From Taudactylus pleione (lineage: Eukaryota; Chordata; Amphibia; Anura; Myobatrachidae): a DNA stretch of 64,000 nucleotides. Positions 11,390-22,988 of the stretch are shown here, piece after piece (the first letter of the stretch is position 1; each line of letters starts with the position of its first letter). The stretch spans positions 1 through 64,000 of the forward strand of contig JAUIMM010000888.1 of assembly GCA_031769625.1 (NCBI GenBank), in the 5' to 3' direction. The translations under genes and the position numbers were made by a program. The notes below the pieces were generated by a model. That model saw only the letters and a program-made list of their open reading frames with translations, was not told the origin of the DNA and made no database searches.

Positions 11390-12150
11390 ATTCTTTTTGG
11401 AGTGCACTTTGTGGCTTACACCACCCTTTAGGAGATTTATGGGACACAGGCGCATGCTTGGCGCCGCACCTTTGTTGATGCACGTGCAACCACAGTGCAC
11501 ACAATTCACAAACACAGAAAATTATTTTTACATTTGTTTGGAGTGCACTTTGGGGGTTACAGCACCCTTTAATGGTCAAGCCAGCCGGCCCTTTACTTAT
11601 GACACAGGCGCACGCTTGACGCTACTTTGTTAATGCACGTGCGGCTACTGCGCACACAATTCACAAAAAATAATTTTTAAATTTTTTTGGAGTGCACTTT
11701 GGGGGTTACAGCACCCTTTATTGGACAAACCAGCCGGCCCTTTACTTATGGGACACAGGCGTACGCTTGGCGCTGCTCCTTTGTTTTTGCACGTGCAGCC
11801 ACAGTGCACACAATTCACAAACACAGAAAATAATTTATTTTGTTTGGAGTGCACTTTGGGGGTTACACCACCCTTTAACAGATGAGCCAGCCGGCCCTTT
11901 ACTTATGACACAGGTGCACGCTTGGTGTTACTTTGTTGATGCACGTGCGGCTACTGTGCACACAATTCACAAAAATAAAATAATTTTTTTTGGAGTGCAC
12001 TTTTGGAGTTACAGCACCCTTTAGCGGACAAGCCAGAGAGCCCTTGATTTATGACACAGGCGCATGCTTGGTGCTACTTTGTTGATGCATGTGTGGCTAC
12101 TGCGCACACAATTCACAAACACAGAAAATAAAAATTTCATTTTTTTTGGA
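11390..12150 (-). repeat. Diverged ~152-155-bp tandem array in the hAT 5' leader
   Basis: About five units share the words TTACAGCACCCTTTA, CAGCCGGCCCTTTACTTATG and ACAATTCACAAA. CACGTG E-boxes occur at 11481, 11636, 11790 and 11942; a fifth unit near 12087 has decayed to CATGTG. The unit is homologous to the 160-bp units of the copies at 27983-30080 and 58141-60715. Confidence 0.88.
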
Positions 12151-12179
12151 GTGCACTTCGAGGGAGCACCCCTGATGCA

Positions 12180-12480
12180 CAGATCACCCCCTGGACAACA
12201 CTACAGCACCCCTCTAGGACTACAGCCTTTATGGGACACTGCACAACACAGTCCAGCCAGCCCCTATAGACTTTGGAGTGGACACAGCCCCTATGGAGAA
12301 CTGACTGCACATCACAGCCCAGCCAGCCCCTATGAAAGCAGCACAACAGAGCCCAGCCAGCCCCTATGGACAACAGCAGTACAACACAGTCCAGTCAGCC
12401 CCTATGGAGTGAGTTTACACAGTCCCTATGGACAATAGCAGCACAACACAGCCCAGCCACCCCTAGCTCCCACCCTCCCT
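12180..12480 (-). repeat. CAGCCAGCCCCTATGGA short tandem repeats
   Basis: Irregular repeats of GCACAACACAGCCCAGCC and AGCCCCTATGGACAACAGC lie between the promoter and the larger array. The same segment occurs at 21640-22005 and 60765-60965, and a diverged form at 43770-44110. Frames through it are repeat artefacts. Confidence 0.8.
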
Positions 12481-12525
12481 CTTCCCTGTCCAGAGCCGGA
12501 GTGAAAAATGGCACCGACGCGGGGA

Positions 12526-12535
12526 CCTTTTATAG
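12526..12535 (-). promoter_or_regulatory. TATA box of hAT copy
   Basis: The minus strand reads CTATAAAAGG about 150 bp inside the 5' terminus, at the position of the TATA box in other copies (27627-27637, 61037-61047). It is followed by GCCATTTTTCACTCCGG. Confidence 0.6.
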
Positions 12536-12583
12536 AATCCAAAACCTGCAAGATTCGGAAGGCAGGATGATGACGTTTTGCCT

Positions 12584-12683
12584 CGATTTCAGATCCGAGT
12601 CAGGCGGGAAAAGTCGAGCCTGACTCGGATACGACTCCGATCGGGGGGCTCGGATTTCAGAAATCTGAACCCGCTCATCCCTA
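12584..12683 (-). other. 5' terminal hairpins of hAT copy
   Basis: ATCCGAGTCAGGC pairs with GCCTGACTCGGAT around GGGAAAAGTCGA. Nearer the end GGATTTCAGAAATC forms a second stem. These paired words are shared with the 5' ends of the other copies and are plausible transposase-binding or hairpin sites. Confidence 0.65.
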
Positions 12684-12807
12684 ATTTATTTGCCTGCTGT
12701 ATTCATGTTTTTAGTGATAGTGGTGTGTGTCTATGTCTGTCAGTCAGTGTGTACACCGTCATATTCATAGAGTGGTATATTTTACTGTAGTGGTCCTAAA
12801 CCCTGTG

Positions 12808-14266
12808 CAGGGGCGGATTGGGATCAAAAACCAGCCCGGGAAATTTCTTATCGAGCAGGAAGCTCCCCACTGACATCACTGCTGATGTCAGTGCGGCTGC
12901 CTACAAAACGGCAGGCGTTCCTTAAGGAAAGTCTCCGTTTGTGAAACCACCCCCCCGCCATGCCTACAAAACGGGGTGAGCTGTCGATCAACATCAACAG
13001 CCGCCCCTTTTATACTTCTCTCTCGCTCCAGGGCTTGCGCACGTGCAGTGCGGCAGCTGCGCGTGCGCAGGGCCTTAACATCGATCCGGTTGTGAGCGCT
13101 CAGCAGGTGAAGTATTGCCATATAAATAAAATCATTAAAACACCCCAATACCATATAAGCTCCGACATAATTGTGATTAACATCCATGAGGCACATGCAG
13201 AAGTAGTAATGTAGTGCAACCATGTGTGCCTGAAGGTGACAGGTGTCTATTATATAGGTGCAGTCCACAGAATATGAACTGCTTTTCTGTTATTAAGAGA
13301 AGCTCCCAGTGTCTGCTGCTCTTTTGTGCCCATGAAAAATGAGAAGAGGAATAGAAGGGGACAGGGGAGGGGAAGGGGGGACATGAATGCGGTACATTGA
13401 TGTTCTCTCATTTGGGCTGTATGGTCACCTGATTGAGGTTGTCACTTGAACCTTCCCTGAAAAAACGTTTAATTATTAATTATGTATTAAAGTACCTGCC
13501 ACTATAAGGATCTGTGTCAGGATGTGCTTTGGGATGTCTTCTCCATCATTGATGGTGGCTGGACTGGTCTGGACACGAGGGAGAGATCAGCCACTAGAGA
13601 GCAGGGCACACATGATGTGAGGGAGTCACATGAACGTCAGCACTAGTCTCAGAGGCTTAGGCAGTGTGTGAGGGGCGAGGTGCAGGGGCCGCTCCTGCCG
13701 CGCTCTCTCTATATGTATGCATTGCTTCCGTGCCCTAGCAACTTCTCTCATACAGCAGCAACACTTGATCACGCAGCACATGGACACCCCGCACACGCTC
13801 CGCCTCCCTCTCCTTCTTAGCTGGCTGCTACGACGAAGTTTAGAAAAAAAAAGTAAATTCACACATCACCATGGCCGTGGTGTGCAAGCGGCAGCAAGTC
13901 CAGGACATGGAGCTGGGGCTTCGGACACTTATTCCTAGGATCAGTGGAAGCTGGGACAACCGAGGAGAGATCCCCTCTTCAGTTCCGCCCCTGCCCGTCG
14001 GCCATTTTTGTTTAGGTTCAGAAAACTATCCGATCGGGGCTGAGCTCCGATCGCAGCAGAGAGCTGGGCCAGCAGAGGGGTAGTTGAGGGAAGGGTGGCT
14101 GAAGGCAATGCACAGAGGCTGCAATGCTGCCCGATCGGAGCTGAGCTCCGATCGCGGCAGCTGGGCTCGGCAGTGGGGTGGGTGAGGGAAGGGCGGCTGC
14201 CGGCCCTAAAAGGCAAAAGAGGGGCAGGCCCAGCGAGAAACGTCCCGGCGGCCCAATCCGCCCATG
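12808..14266. mobile_element. Non-coding element with CAGGGGCGGATTGGG ends
   Basis: The left end CAGGGGCGGATTGGG is inverted at the right end as CCCAATCCGCCCATG. The flanking 8-mers ACCCTGTG (12800-12807) and ACCCTCTT (14267-14274) agree at 6 of 8 positions, which fits a decayed hAT target-site duplication. There is no credible transposase inside. It contains two near-identical 23-bp palindromes (14030-14052, 14131-14153). Confidence 0.65.
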
Positions 14267-14287
14267 ACCCTCTTTAAGCTGTTTCTA

Positions 14288-14318
14288 TGTATATTATATA
14301 TATATATATATATATATT
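14288..14318. repeat. (TA)n microsatellite
   Basis: This is an uninterrupted run of TA dinucleotides. Confidence 0.9.
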
Positions 14319-15860
14319 TGTGGCTAGATGTTTTTTCACTGGTTCGGTAACCAAGCATTTGGAATCCCCCCCTTTCAACATCCTGTGTTTGCCACTGCCA
14401 ATGGCCCCCTCCTTCCTAGTGTAAGCAGTTCTGGAGTGCAAAGAGGGTTCCAAATAGATTCCCCTGCCTCCAGTAGCCCTCTCTCGGCACATGTACAAAA
14501 CTCAGCACATATGTGTGCACCTGTACTACCCGACATTATAAATCTTTACCTCAAGCAATTTGCGGGGAAATTGTCAGTGATAGGGATCGTGGCACAGCTT
14601 TTGGGAGCAGCTGTCGCGGTGAGTTGGATACCTATCTATTGGGGGAACCCTATGTGAGCCAAACTCAAGAATAAGTGATAAGAAAGATACAGATTTGTAC
14701 CAAAGCTTCTGGGGTTATGGAGAAAGATAGCGCCATTTGTGTAAGAGCTAGGTTTGCATTAGCGAAGGCAGTGCCCAGTGCGGGGTAAGGACGCTCCATG
14801 CAAAGTAAAGTTGTAGCTTTGCACAACCGTTGAAAAACAGGATTTTGGTTTGTATGATGAGAATATTAGAGAGAGAATACAGGAATTACATTTTCAGCAG
14901 TGATCCTGGCTTCTAAGGCTAGGATGGCACTTTCCAGGAACACCAGCTGAGGGTATGGCTTTTCAGAAAAGCTGTCCCAGGACCAGAGCAATTTTGACTC
15001 GCCCCGGTATTTTGTTATCCCCTCTGTAACTTGCAGAGAGTTAATTAATGGGAGGGCCTTAATGATGAATCGCCCCATTATGATGCCTAATTCATTGAGT
15101 GCGGAGATTAACTGCTAAAACTAACATTGTAAAAAGAGAACTATATTCTGCAGGGAACGCTTAATTCGTCCAACATGTAAAAATAATTTAAACTCTACCA
15201 CTGAACTATTTTATTTTCAATTTAATTACAATATTATCCTCTAGCCATAATGATAATGACCGGACTTGACTGTACTAATTGTGCAATTGCTTTGAGATAT
15301 TTTAGCCCTCATTATTGGACCATAAGTACGGAAATATTTTTAAATAATTTTTTATTCCCAAATAAGAAAAGAGCAACATACGGCACAATTAGTGAATTGC
15401 GTATCGTTCTCATAAAAGTAAAAACAGGTCGGACGCTGCTCGCGGGTAGTCAGAGACCATTTCTCCGTGAGTGAGTGATGACTGCGCTACTCCCTTTCTG
15501 TGTCACTTGATGGAGTGCTTTGAATGTACCCTGAATACTGACGATCGGATTGAGTAGCCCGAGATTAGCGCGGCTTCTGTTAAAAATGCTAATAAGATAT
15601 TTTATGGGTTGTCACGGTGATGGATAGCGAAGCTACATGGCGACGGTCTATTATGGAATTTTCATTTTTGATACAGACTTGAAAAATTATATTTCTGAAG
15701 GAATGATGAGCTGCTGCTATATATCCAGTTATCTCTCCCAAAAGCTTGGAGGACCGCCAGCCCAGGAGCGCACGGCTTTATAAGTTATATCTGCTCTACA
15801 GCTCAGGAAAATACTCTGATGGTGACTAAAACTACAGATAGGCGAATAGATTGGGACAAA
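14319..15860. other. No recognisable feature
   Basis: This is mixed-composition sequence without repeats I can match to others in the window. Frames are short (the longest about 110 codons at 14328-14657) and show no family motif. Introns or conserved non-coding DNA of a host gene cannot be excluded. Confidence 0.4.
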
Positions 15861-16300
15861 GTGCCTGATTCAGCGCACCACAAAAAGCCGATATTCGCGG
15901 AGTTGAGCATTTTTTTTTTTACTATTGAGCGTGTTATGGGAACGTTGCAGGCAGAGTCGTAAATGGGCACGGTTGCACCCTATAGCGGCCGCGCACACTA
16001 GGTGTGCGATGATGGCATCATTATGCCACACAGAAGGGGGCGTGATCAGCAGTTTCGGTAACTGCAGCGCGACGCCCGATCGACAGCTTATATCATTTAG
16101 GGTTCCCTTCTGCAGTGTCCGCAATCCAGGTTGCTACTAGCCAGGAGGGGAGGAAGGGGGGGCAATGGTTCTGCCCACACAGAGCCACTATGCTCTGTGC
16201 GATGGCGTTGGTCGCCCATAGTTAGTTGGTCGCAGGAGTGTGGCTGAAATGTTTACGTACACAGATGCTGCTGAATCTCTCACAGCAGAGGCCACAATTG
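15861..16300. other. Possible truncated MITE
   Basis: It begins TGCCTGATTCAGCGC, close to the GGGCCTGATTCAGA ends of the foldback family, but no matching inverted right end is visible. Nothing codes here. Confidence 0.35.
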
Positions 16301-16493
16301 GGGCCTTATTTATCAACGAGTTTTATCATTCACAGCGAGTAACAAAACTTGATGCGTATGATAAATGGTGCTCCAGCCAATCAGCTCTCAGCTGTCACTT
16401 TTCAAACAGATGACAGTTGGGAGCTGATTGGCTGGAGCACCGTTATCATATGTAACAAGTATTACTCATTGTGAATGAGAAAAAAGAAGGCCC
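16301..16493. mobile_element. Short palindromic MITE, GGGCC ends
   Basis: This 193-bp near-palindrome has GTGCTCCAGCCAATCAGCTC (from about 16369) pairing with GAGCTGATTGGCTGGAGCAC (to about 16440). The outer ends GGGCCTTATTT and AAGGCCC are imperfectly inverted. The flanks are TTG and TTA, a weak 3-bp duplication. Confidence 0.65.
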
Positions 16494-17814
16494 TTAAATG
16501 AAAATCTGCACCTGCCACAGGACCGACCAATGACGGCATCTAAAGAATCACCAGGCGGTATTACAGCGTCTACAGACACTCATAGTGGGAATATCAGTCA
16601 TTGCACATTCATACGCACGGATGTACATCAGGGAAGTGATTTCTAGTGGTATTTGCAAAACGTTGCAGATGGGCGAATGCTAAAAGAAAACGTGTGCGAA
16701 TTTTAGCAATATGCGCGTTCATTCGCAAATTGGACCAGATAGGTCAGGGATTCAGCCAAAAATTTCTGCCACTTTTGTTCTCCAGTATACAGATTGCCCA
16801 AACCTTTTCATAAATCTAACCGCCATCGCGCCTGTACTTTCATTACCCAGACAGGGGCTGAAATACCCAGGAAACATATCGCTTGCTGACTTAACTTTAG
16901 CAAAACTGCAATATTTTTCTCCACCTGCCATTGACACCATACGATAAATAGCTCTAGTGTGCCCAGGGAATACATTCTCATCTCAACCGGCATATTTTTC
17001 TTTTCTAGGCACCCTGACCTGTCAACGTTACTAGTTACACACGTACAGATTAGAGGTCGCTGGATGAAAAAAATGGAAATGCCAATAGATGGCGTTTGCG
17101 CATTTTACATTAAAAGCTTAAAATCAGCACATACTGTGACAACAATCACATAGACCGGGTAAAACCCATCACTGGCTTTATTGCTCACCACAGGCAGGTA
17201 CACAGGATATGGCAGTGTCACAGGCAAGATGTTACACAGTCTTCCACACAGGATCCCTAACACTAGTCCCACCCAGGTATATAAGTTGGGCAACTATCTC
17301 ACCGTCAGGCTCAGTTTCCCAAGTGTCTCTGCAGTTCTTAAACCAGCCTCACACAGGTGTCTGTAATCAGCTGCCTTCTAGATTCTGATTGAGGCAACAC
17401 CTGAACTGGACATTACAGATTCCTAATGCCTTTGCTCTGCCACACCTGGGAGATCTGGATATTCCATTTACCTCATGTGGAATTATGCTGACCCTGTCAC
17501 AATACATATCGTATGTGAAATTCGCAGCCTGTATATTGTTATGTGAGACCGCACGCAGGTAGGACGCATTTAACGTTAAAAAAACGGTGGTGTTAAAGTT
17601 CAAAAAGCAGCGTAGCATCATCCACAGCACCTGGTTGCCTGTCGCAGCTTCCTACTCCTGCTGGGTGCTGTGGTGCTGCTTCATCGTGAGGACCACAGGG
17701 CTGGGGGAGGAAGAAGAAGCCGCTTCGCTGGAGGTGCAGCAGATGAGACACAGGTGTTGGCTTTGCCTGAGCTATAGGGCTCAGAAATACTAGAATCTGA
17801 TGGCTAATAGGGAG
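16494..17814. other. No gene recognised
   Basis: There are several short frames without motifs. At 17155-17515 the composition changes (CA-rich, with ATATAAG at about 17279), perhaps an old repeat or LTR fragment, but I found neither matching ends nor flanking duplications. Confidence 0.35.
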
Positions 17815-17879
17815 TGAAAACGCAGTTTCTGCGATGTTTTCGCTCGGATGACGTCATTTTCACCGCTTTTACTTTTACA

Positions 17880-18680
17880 CCGTATTCAAGTTGAAAACTT
17901 TTCGCCGGTGCGAAAAGTATATTGCATTCGACCCTGCGAAAGAGTATCACCAAGGAATGGGTGGCGAAAAAAAGTGCAGAATTGGGGTTTTGGGGTGCAA
18001 CATTCTGGAAACCACCCTGCAACCTTCAGACAGTCCCCCAAAGGTAAACTGTGTCCAAATTTTTTTAAAAATACCTCAGAAGACTCCAAAAAATGCACTT
18101 TCATTTTGGGGGTGAAAAACAAATTTGGGGGTACAAAGTTAGAAACTAGCGAACTACAATCTAGGGGGGTCCCCAAGTATGCCCCAGGTGTTTTTTGTCA
18201 TTGCAGGTGTTTGCGGCAGGTGGATTTTTCACATTATTTAAAACTTCACTTTAGCAACTTTTAAATATGCTGACCCCCATTTTCAAGTACCCCAAATTTG
18301 CTGGGATAAGTTATTTTCTGCAAAAAAAACCTTCTAAATACTATTCTTCACCACCTTCCCAAATCCCCAAAATAGCAGCTATTGAACCTGTTTAAAGACC
18401 CCCAAAACCTCCAGCAGGGCTAATCGGGGGTATCCAGAGTGATCCCCCGTGTCAGAGCATCTTTTTGGGGGTGTTAGGATGATTTCCCCAAAAATCAGAA
18501 AAGTTTTCGCTGATTTCACATTCGCCGGGTGCTGTTTTCGATGATTTCATATTGAATACCGGTATAAGCGGCCCCCGCATCGCGATACTTTTCACTGGCA
18601 AAAGCTCCAATGTGCGGTGAAAACTTTGACACGCATAGACGGCGAAGTTTACGTTTCATATTGAATACCCCTATAAGTGG
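17880..18680 (+). repeat. Interspersed repeat with CCGTATTCAA end (copy 1)
   Basis: It begins ACCGTATTCAAGTTGAAAAC and ends TTTCATATTGAATACCC. The central words TTTGGGGGTACAAA and GGTCCCCAAGTATGC reappear in reverse orientation at 19190-19270. Frames inside lack protein motifs. It may be a non-autonomous DNA element. Confidence 0.6.
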
Positions 18681-18756
18681 CAGCTCATGTACGTGTGGCT
18701 GGATAGGCAACTCAAATACAAGTCAGAGCTCATGGTCAACGAGGATTCCCAACACA

Positions 18757-19600
18757 GGCCCGTATTCAATTTGAAGTGAAAAGTCAGAGTTCGGACTTTT
18801 CGCCATCGTCGCCGTTTTTCCAGGGGATAAAGTATTAGGCACGTGCCCGCTTATCCCCATAGGGAATCAGCGAAAACGGGAACCGGCGGAAAGGTAAGTA
18901 TCGAAAAGTATGTCAGCTTTTGGGGAAATCAGGCCCAATAGATGGTCTGACATGGGGGATCACTATGGGTACCCCCGATTTGGCCTGCTGAAGGTAATTG
19001 GGGTTTTTAAACAGCCGCGGTAGATGCATTAATGCGTCTTTGAAGTGCTGAAGAATAGCATTTAGCTTTATTTTTTTGAAAAAATAACTAATCCCGTCAA
19101 ATTTGGGGTACATGAAAATGGGTGCAAGCATATTTTTAAGTCCCTAAAATGATTTTTAAAAATTCTTCAAAAATCCACCTGCCGCAACCACCCGCATTCT
19201 AGAAAACACCTGCCGCATACTTGGGGACCCCCCCCTGAAACAATTTCGCTAGTTTTCAAGTTTGTCCCCCAATTTATTTTTTTTGTCCCCAAAATGAAAC
19301 TTTTTTGGGGTGTCCTATGCTTATTTGAAATTTTTTTTTTACACAGATTAATAAAAGGGGACATTCCAAAGGTTGCAGGGTACTTTTATTAATTCTACAC
19401 CCCAAAACCCCAATTCTGCACTTTTTTGCGCCACCTATGCAGTGGTGAAAACTTATCCCCGTTTTTTTACAAAGACTTTTCGCACCTGAGAAAAGTCTTT
19501 GCAATTGAATATAGGAATAAGTGAAACTGGCGAAAATGACAACATCGGCGATAAATTATCGCCAATAACGGACTTTTCATCTCTATGACCCTTACTGTGC
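18757..19600 (-). repeat. Interspersed repeat with CCGTATTCAA end (copy 2, inverted)
   Basis: This is a second copy of the 17880-18680 family in opposite orientation, sharing GCGGCAGGTGGATTTTT and GGTCCCCAAGTATGC. It starts GCCCGTATTCAATTTGAAG. The two copies form an inverted pair about 80 bp apart. A third, longer copy spans 51184-53162. Confidence 0.6.
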
Positions 19601-20700
19601 TGATGTAGGAGCTGAAGGCCCACATACTGCAGCTGTTCTTGGCTTTTTTTTCCCATCCACGGCCGAGTGACATCTGGGGGTAAGTAGAAGAAAAGCCCCC
19701 GGATGCTCTCCTGATTATTACCTTATTTTTTTTTATTAGCACGTGAGTTGTACTTAAAAACTGAGCGTTTAGAGGAAATCATCCCTCAGATTGTTTCATT
19801 TTAAATTTCATTGTAAAATATATGGCGTGTTGGCTGTTAAAAAGTTTACATAAAATCAAAAACAGAAATGAAAAAAGTTTGGAGCTCCTTAATTCCTCGT
19901 CACGCATCAAAGCTCTAAGCAGCGATCAGGACCTTCCGGCGCTAACTGTAGATTCGGTTTGCAGGCCGCAAGCAGAGACTGGATGGTTGAGCCCTTGTAG
20001 ATGGCCTTTTCTGATGTGTCGAGTCCAGCTTAGATCTAGCAAGTCCCGAGTAGCTCATCATCAGAAAGGCCCATGGGGAGCTCCGACGATCTGTTCTGGA
20101 ATTTAAATATAAACCAGGAATATCTGGGGCCATGGAAATGGGCCTCCAGTGATGGCTGATTGTTACTTCTGCCAAGAATTCCTATTACTTGAGAGAAGCA
20201 ATGTTGCGGATGAGGGGTCTAGTGGGGATAATTGGCTGTGAGTATGAGGGTGAACTGACTCATGATCTTAATTTGCTCATTATGATGAAGGGGTTATTTT
20301 GATGAGACTGAGGGGGGTAATGAGGTGATTAATAAATATGACAGGAATTAAGTGTGATGTGGGGGTTAATTAACGATGGGGATGAGGGAGTTAATGGGGT
20401 TTAATTATAATGTTGAGGGTTAATTGGTGATGGGCCGGTTGTTTATGAAGAAGCTTCTATTGTGAAAGATTATGAAACAGTAAATGACTCAGAATCGGGA
20501 GGATTATCTGGGGATTCATAATTATGAAATATTATTATTTTAAGGAAGTATCATAGTATAGGCGGTATTCTGTGTAGTCTGTGTTTGCATGGTTATTAAT
20601 ACATTCAAAAGCCACATTTAATATGTGACACCATTATAAAATAAGGGTATTAAGGAAAATAAGGATATTAATTAAGTTCCGATAAATATTAATGCACTTT
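19601..20700. other. No gene; G/A/T-rich degenerate repeat at 20210-20460
   Basis: Between 20210 and 20460 the plus strand is poor in C and repeats words such as GATGAGGG, GGGGTTAATTA and GTGATGGG, a very degenerate tandem repeat. The rest shows nothing recognisable. Confidence 0.4.
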
Positions 20701-20967
20701 GGGGCCTATTCATCAACACTAAATTAACGGTTTTATGGACATTTTCCTTAAATACCGTTATTTTAGTATTCATTAACGCACTTAACACAGGAGATATCAC
20801 TGATATCTCCTGGTTAAGTACGCCTGCGTTAATTTCCACACTCCCCATACATTAGTACTAGGGGTGTGCACAGGCCACTTTTCGTATTTTGTGTTTTGGT
20901 TTTGGATCTGGATCTTTTTTTGTGTTTTGGATCTGGATTGGTTTTGCCAAAACCACCCTTCCGTGTT

Positions 20968-21545
20968 AAGGGTTACACCACCCTTTAACAGACAGACACA
21001 CGCTTGTCGCTACTGCTTTGAGGATGCAGGTGCGGCTACAGCCCACACAATTCACAAAGACAGAAAAAAAAAAGAAGAATTTTTTATTTTTTGTGGAGCG
21101 CACTTTGAGGGTTACACCACCCTTTAACAGACAGACGCACGCTTGTCGCTTCTGCTTTGAGAATGCAGGTACGGCTACAGCCCACACAATTCACAAAGAT
21201 AGGGAAAAAAATAATTTTTAATTTTTTGTCGAGCGCACTTTGGGGGTTACAGCACCCTTTAATGGTCAAGCCAGCCGGCCCTTTACTTTTGACACAGGCG
21301 CACGCTTGACACTACTTTGTTGATGCACGTGCGGCTACTGTGCACACAATTCACAAACACAAAAAAATATATATATTTTATTTTTTGGAGTGCACTTTGG
21401 GGGTTACAGCACCCTTTAACGTTCAAGCCAGCCGGCCCTTTACTTATGACACAGGTGCACGGTTGGCTTTACTATGTTGATGCACATGCGGCTACTGAAC
21501 ACACAATTCACAAACACAGAAAAAAATTTTTTTTTTTGGAGTGCA
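20968..21545 (-). repeat. Tandem array of the deleted hAT copy
   Basis: About four units of ~140-155 bp share GGGTTACACCACCCTTTAA and CACACAATTCACAAA. Only one unit retains CACGTG (21326); the others read CAGGTG, CAGGTA or CACATG. Confidence 0.8.
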
Positions 21546-21639
21546 CTTTGGGGGAGCACCCCTGATGCACAGATCAACCCCTGGACAACACTACAGCACC
21601 CCTCTAGGACTACAGCCTTTATGGGACACTGCACAACAC

Positions 21640-22005
21640 AGTCCAGCCAGCCCCTATAGACTTTGGAGTGGACACAGCCCCTATGACTGCAACTGACTGC
21701 ACAACACAGACCAGCCAGCCCCTATGGACAACAGCAGTACAACACAGCCCAGCCAGCCCCTATGGACAACAGCAGCACAACACAGCCCAGCCAGCCCCTA
21801 TGGACAACAGCAGTACAACACAGCCCAGCCAGCCCCTATGGACAACAGCAGCACAACACAGCCCCGCCTGCCCCTATGACAGCAGCACAACACAGCCCAG
21901 CCAGCCCCTATGGACAACAGCTGCACAACACAGCCCAGTCAGCCCCTATGGACTGAGTGGTCACAGCCCCTATGGACAACAGCAGCACAACACAGCCCAG
22001 CCAGC
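21640..22005 (-). repeat. CAGCCCCTATGGACAACAG tandem repeats
   Basis: About ten irregular copies of CAGCCAGCCCCTATGGACAA with ACAGCAGCACAACACAGCC lie in the 5' subterminal region. This array is larger than in the copy at 60765-60965. Confidence 0.85.
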
Positions 22006-22069
22006 CCTAGCTCCCACCCTTCCTCTTCACTGTCCACAGCTGGAGTGAGAAATGGCGCCGACGCGGGGA

Positions 22070-22079
22070 CCTTTTATAG
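22070..22079 (-). promoter_or_regulatory. TATA box in deleted hAT copy
   Basis: The minus strand reads CTATAAAAGG in the conserved promoter position. No coding sequence remains downstream in this copy. Confidence 0.5.
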
Positions 22080-22988
22080 AATCCAAAACCCGCGAGATCC
22101 GGAAGGCAGGATGATGACGTTTTGCCTCGATTTCAGATCCAAGTCAGGCGGGAAAAGTCGAGCCTGACTCGGATACGACTTGGATCGGGGGGGTTCGGAT
22201 TTCCTAATTAGTACATTAGTCTATTAGTACATTAGTACATTAGTATGGGGATGTAGAAATTAGGCTATTCATCAAATTCCGAAAATTATGTATTTTTCGG
22301 AATTTGATGGTGTTACTATACGCCACTGTGAGGTGGCGTATAGCGGGTTACACTTACCTGCTTTCACTTGGGCAGGACCTCCTCCGGCTCGCTCCATCGC
22401 TCCCTCATCCCTCCTCTGGCTCAGTCTGCTGCTCCGACTGTGTTCTCCCGGAAGAACAGAGTAAAGTAAAAAAAAAATAATAATTAAATAATAATAATTT
22501 TTATCTATTTATTTTTATAACTTTACAGTTTTCTCCTCTTCAGACGGGGGGGGGGGGGGGGTTGTGGTCTGCGGCCTGGCTGGGGTTGGGTGTTTCACAC
22601 AAAATTACCGCAGCTGTAGGCAGTGCTGCTTATGCGGCGATTTTGCGAACGTAACAGCGAATGCGCAGCACTGATTACAGATACGGTAAGGTAGGTATAG
22701 GCAGGGAAAAGTATCTATTTCCCGAAAAACTATCATCGCAAAAATGACAGCTTTTCGGAATAGACACCGATGAGGAGGAGGAATGATGAATTCCTCCGGT
22801 AATTAGGTAGAACTCCATGCGAGTTCTAAATTTAATTACCTCCATCGAGTTTTTAGTTATGATGAATAGGCCCCTCTGTCTTCTTCATTAGAAATGTAAT
22901 GGAAACCTTATTTTCTGCCAGGGACTGAATGCAAATATCAACTAAATAATGAGAATAGACCACAGTAAGTATCAGCGGGAGGGACCAA

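Larger units (their letters stand above)
7637..12683 (-). mobile_element. hAT family H copy, full length but decayed
   Basis: A 5047-bp element runs from TAGGGGTGTGCACC (3' end) to CGCTCATCCCTA (5' end). It is flanked by the perfect 8-bp duplication ATTTATTT (7629-7636 and 12684-12691). In minus-strand order it contains the 5' hairpins, a TATA promoter, a short diverged tandem array, the transposase and the 3' hairpin. Several frameshifts break the transposase, and the array is more diverged than in the copies at 27469 and 54355, so this copy looks older or belongs to an older sublineage. Confidence 0.96.
20869..22206 (-). mobile_element. hAT family H internal-deletion derivative
   Basis: A 1338-bp element starts TAGGGGTGTGCACAGG and has the 8-bp duplication ATTAGTAC on both sides (20861-20868, 22207-22214). 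After ~100 bp of normal 3' terminus the sequence jumps directly into the tandem array, so the whole transposase is missing. At the 5' side the promoter is kept, but the last ~20 bases of the 5' terminus are gone: GGATTTC is joined to CCTA where other copies have the second hairpin arm and GCTCACC. It could have been mobilised only with transposase supplied in trans. Confidence 0.93.
20701..22874. mobile_element. Foldback element GGGGCCTATTCATCA, host of a hAT insertion
   Basis: The left end GGGGCCTATTCATCA is inverted at the right as TGATGAATAGGCCCC (22860-22874). Removing the hAT copy at 20869-22206 and one duplication leaves about 830 bp with a palindromic centre: TTCCACACTCCCCATAC on the left faces TATGGGGATGTAGAA on the right. 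A 13-base G run lies near 22550. No transposase is present. Confidence 0.7.

Noticed and set aside
15..14000. Frames antisense to the transposase such as 188-466, 8635-8844, 8675-8935 and 9288-9578
   Set aside because: They are shadows of the hAT transposase; matching antisense frames appear in every copy for that reason alone.
17155..17515. LTR or promoter fragment (CA-rich, ATATAAG)
   Set aside because: I found no TG...CA ends, no flanking duplication and no second copy in the window.
21668..22048. 126-codon frame MDTAPMTATDCTTQ... rich in Q, P and S
   Set aside because: It is translation of the CAGCCCCTATGGACAACAG short repeats in a transposase-less hAT copy.
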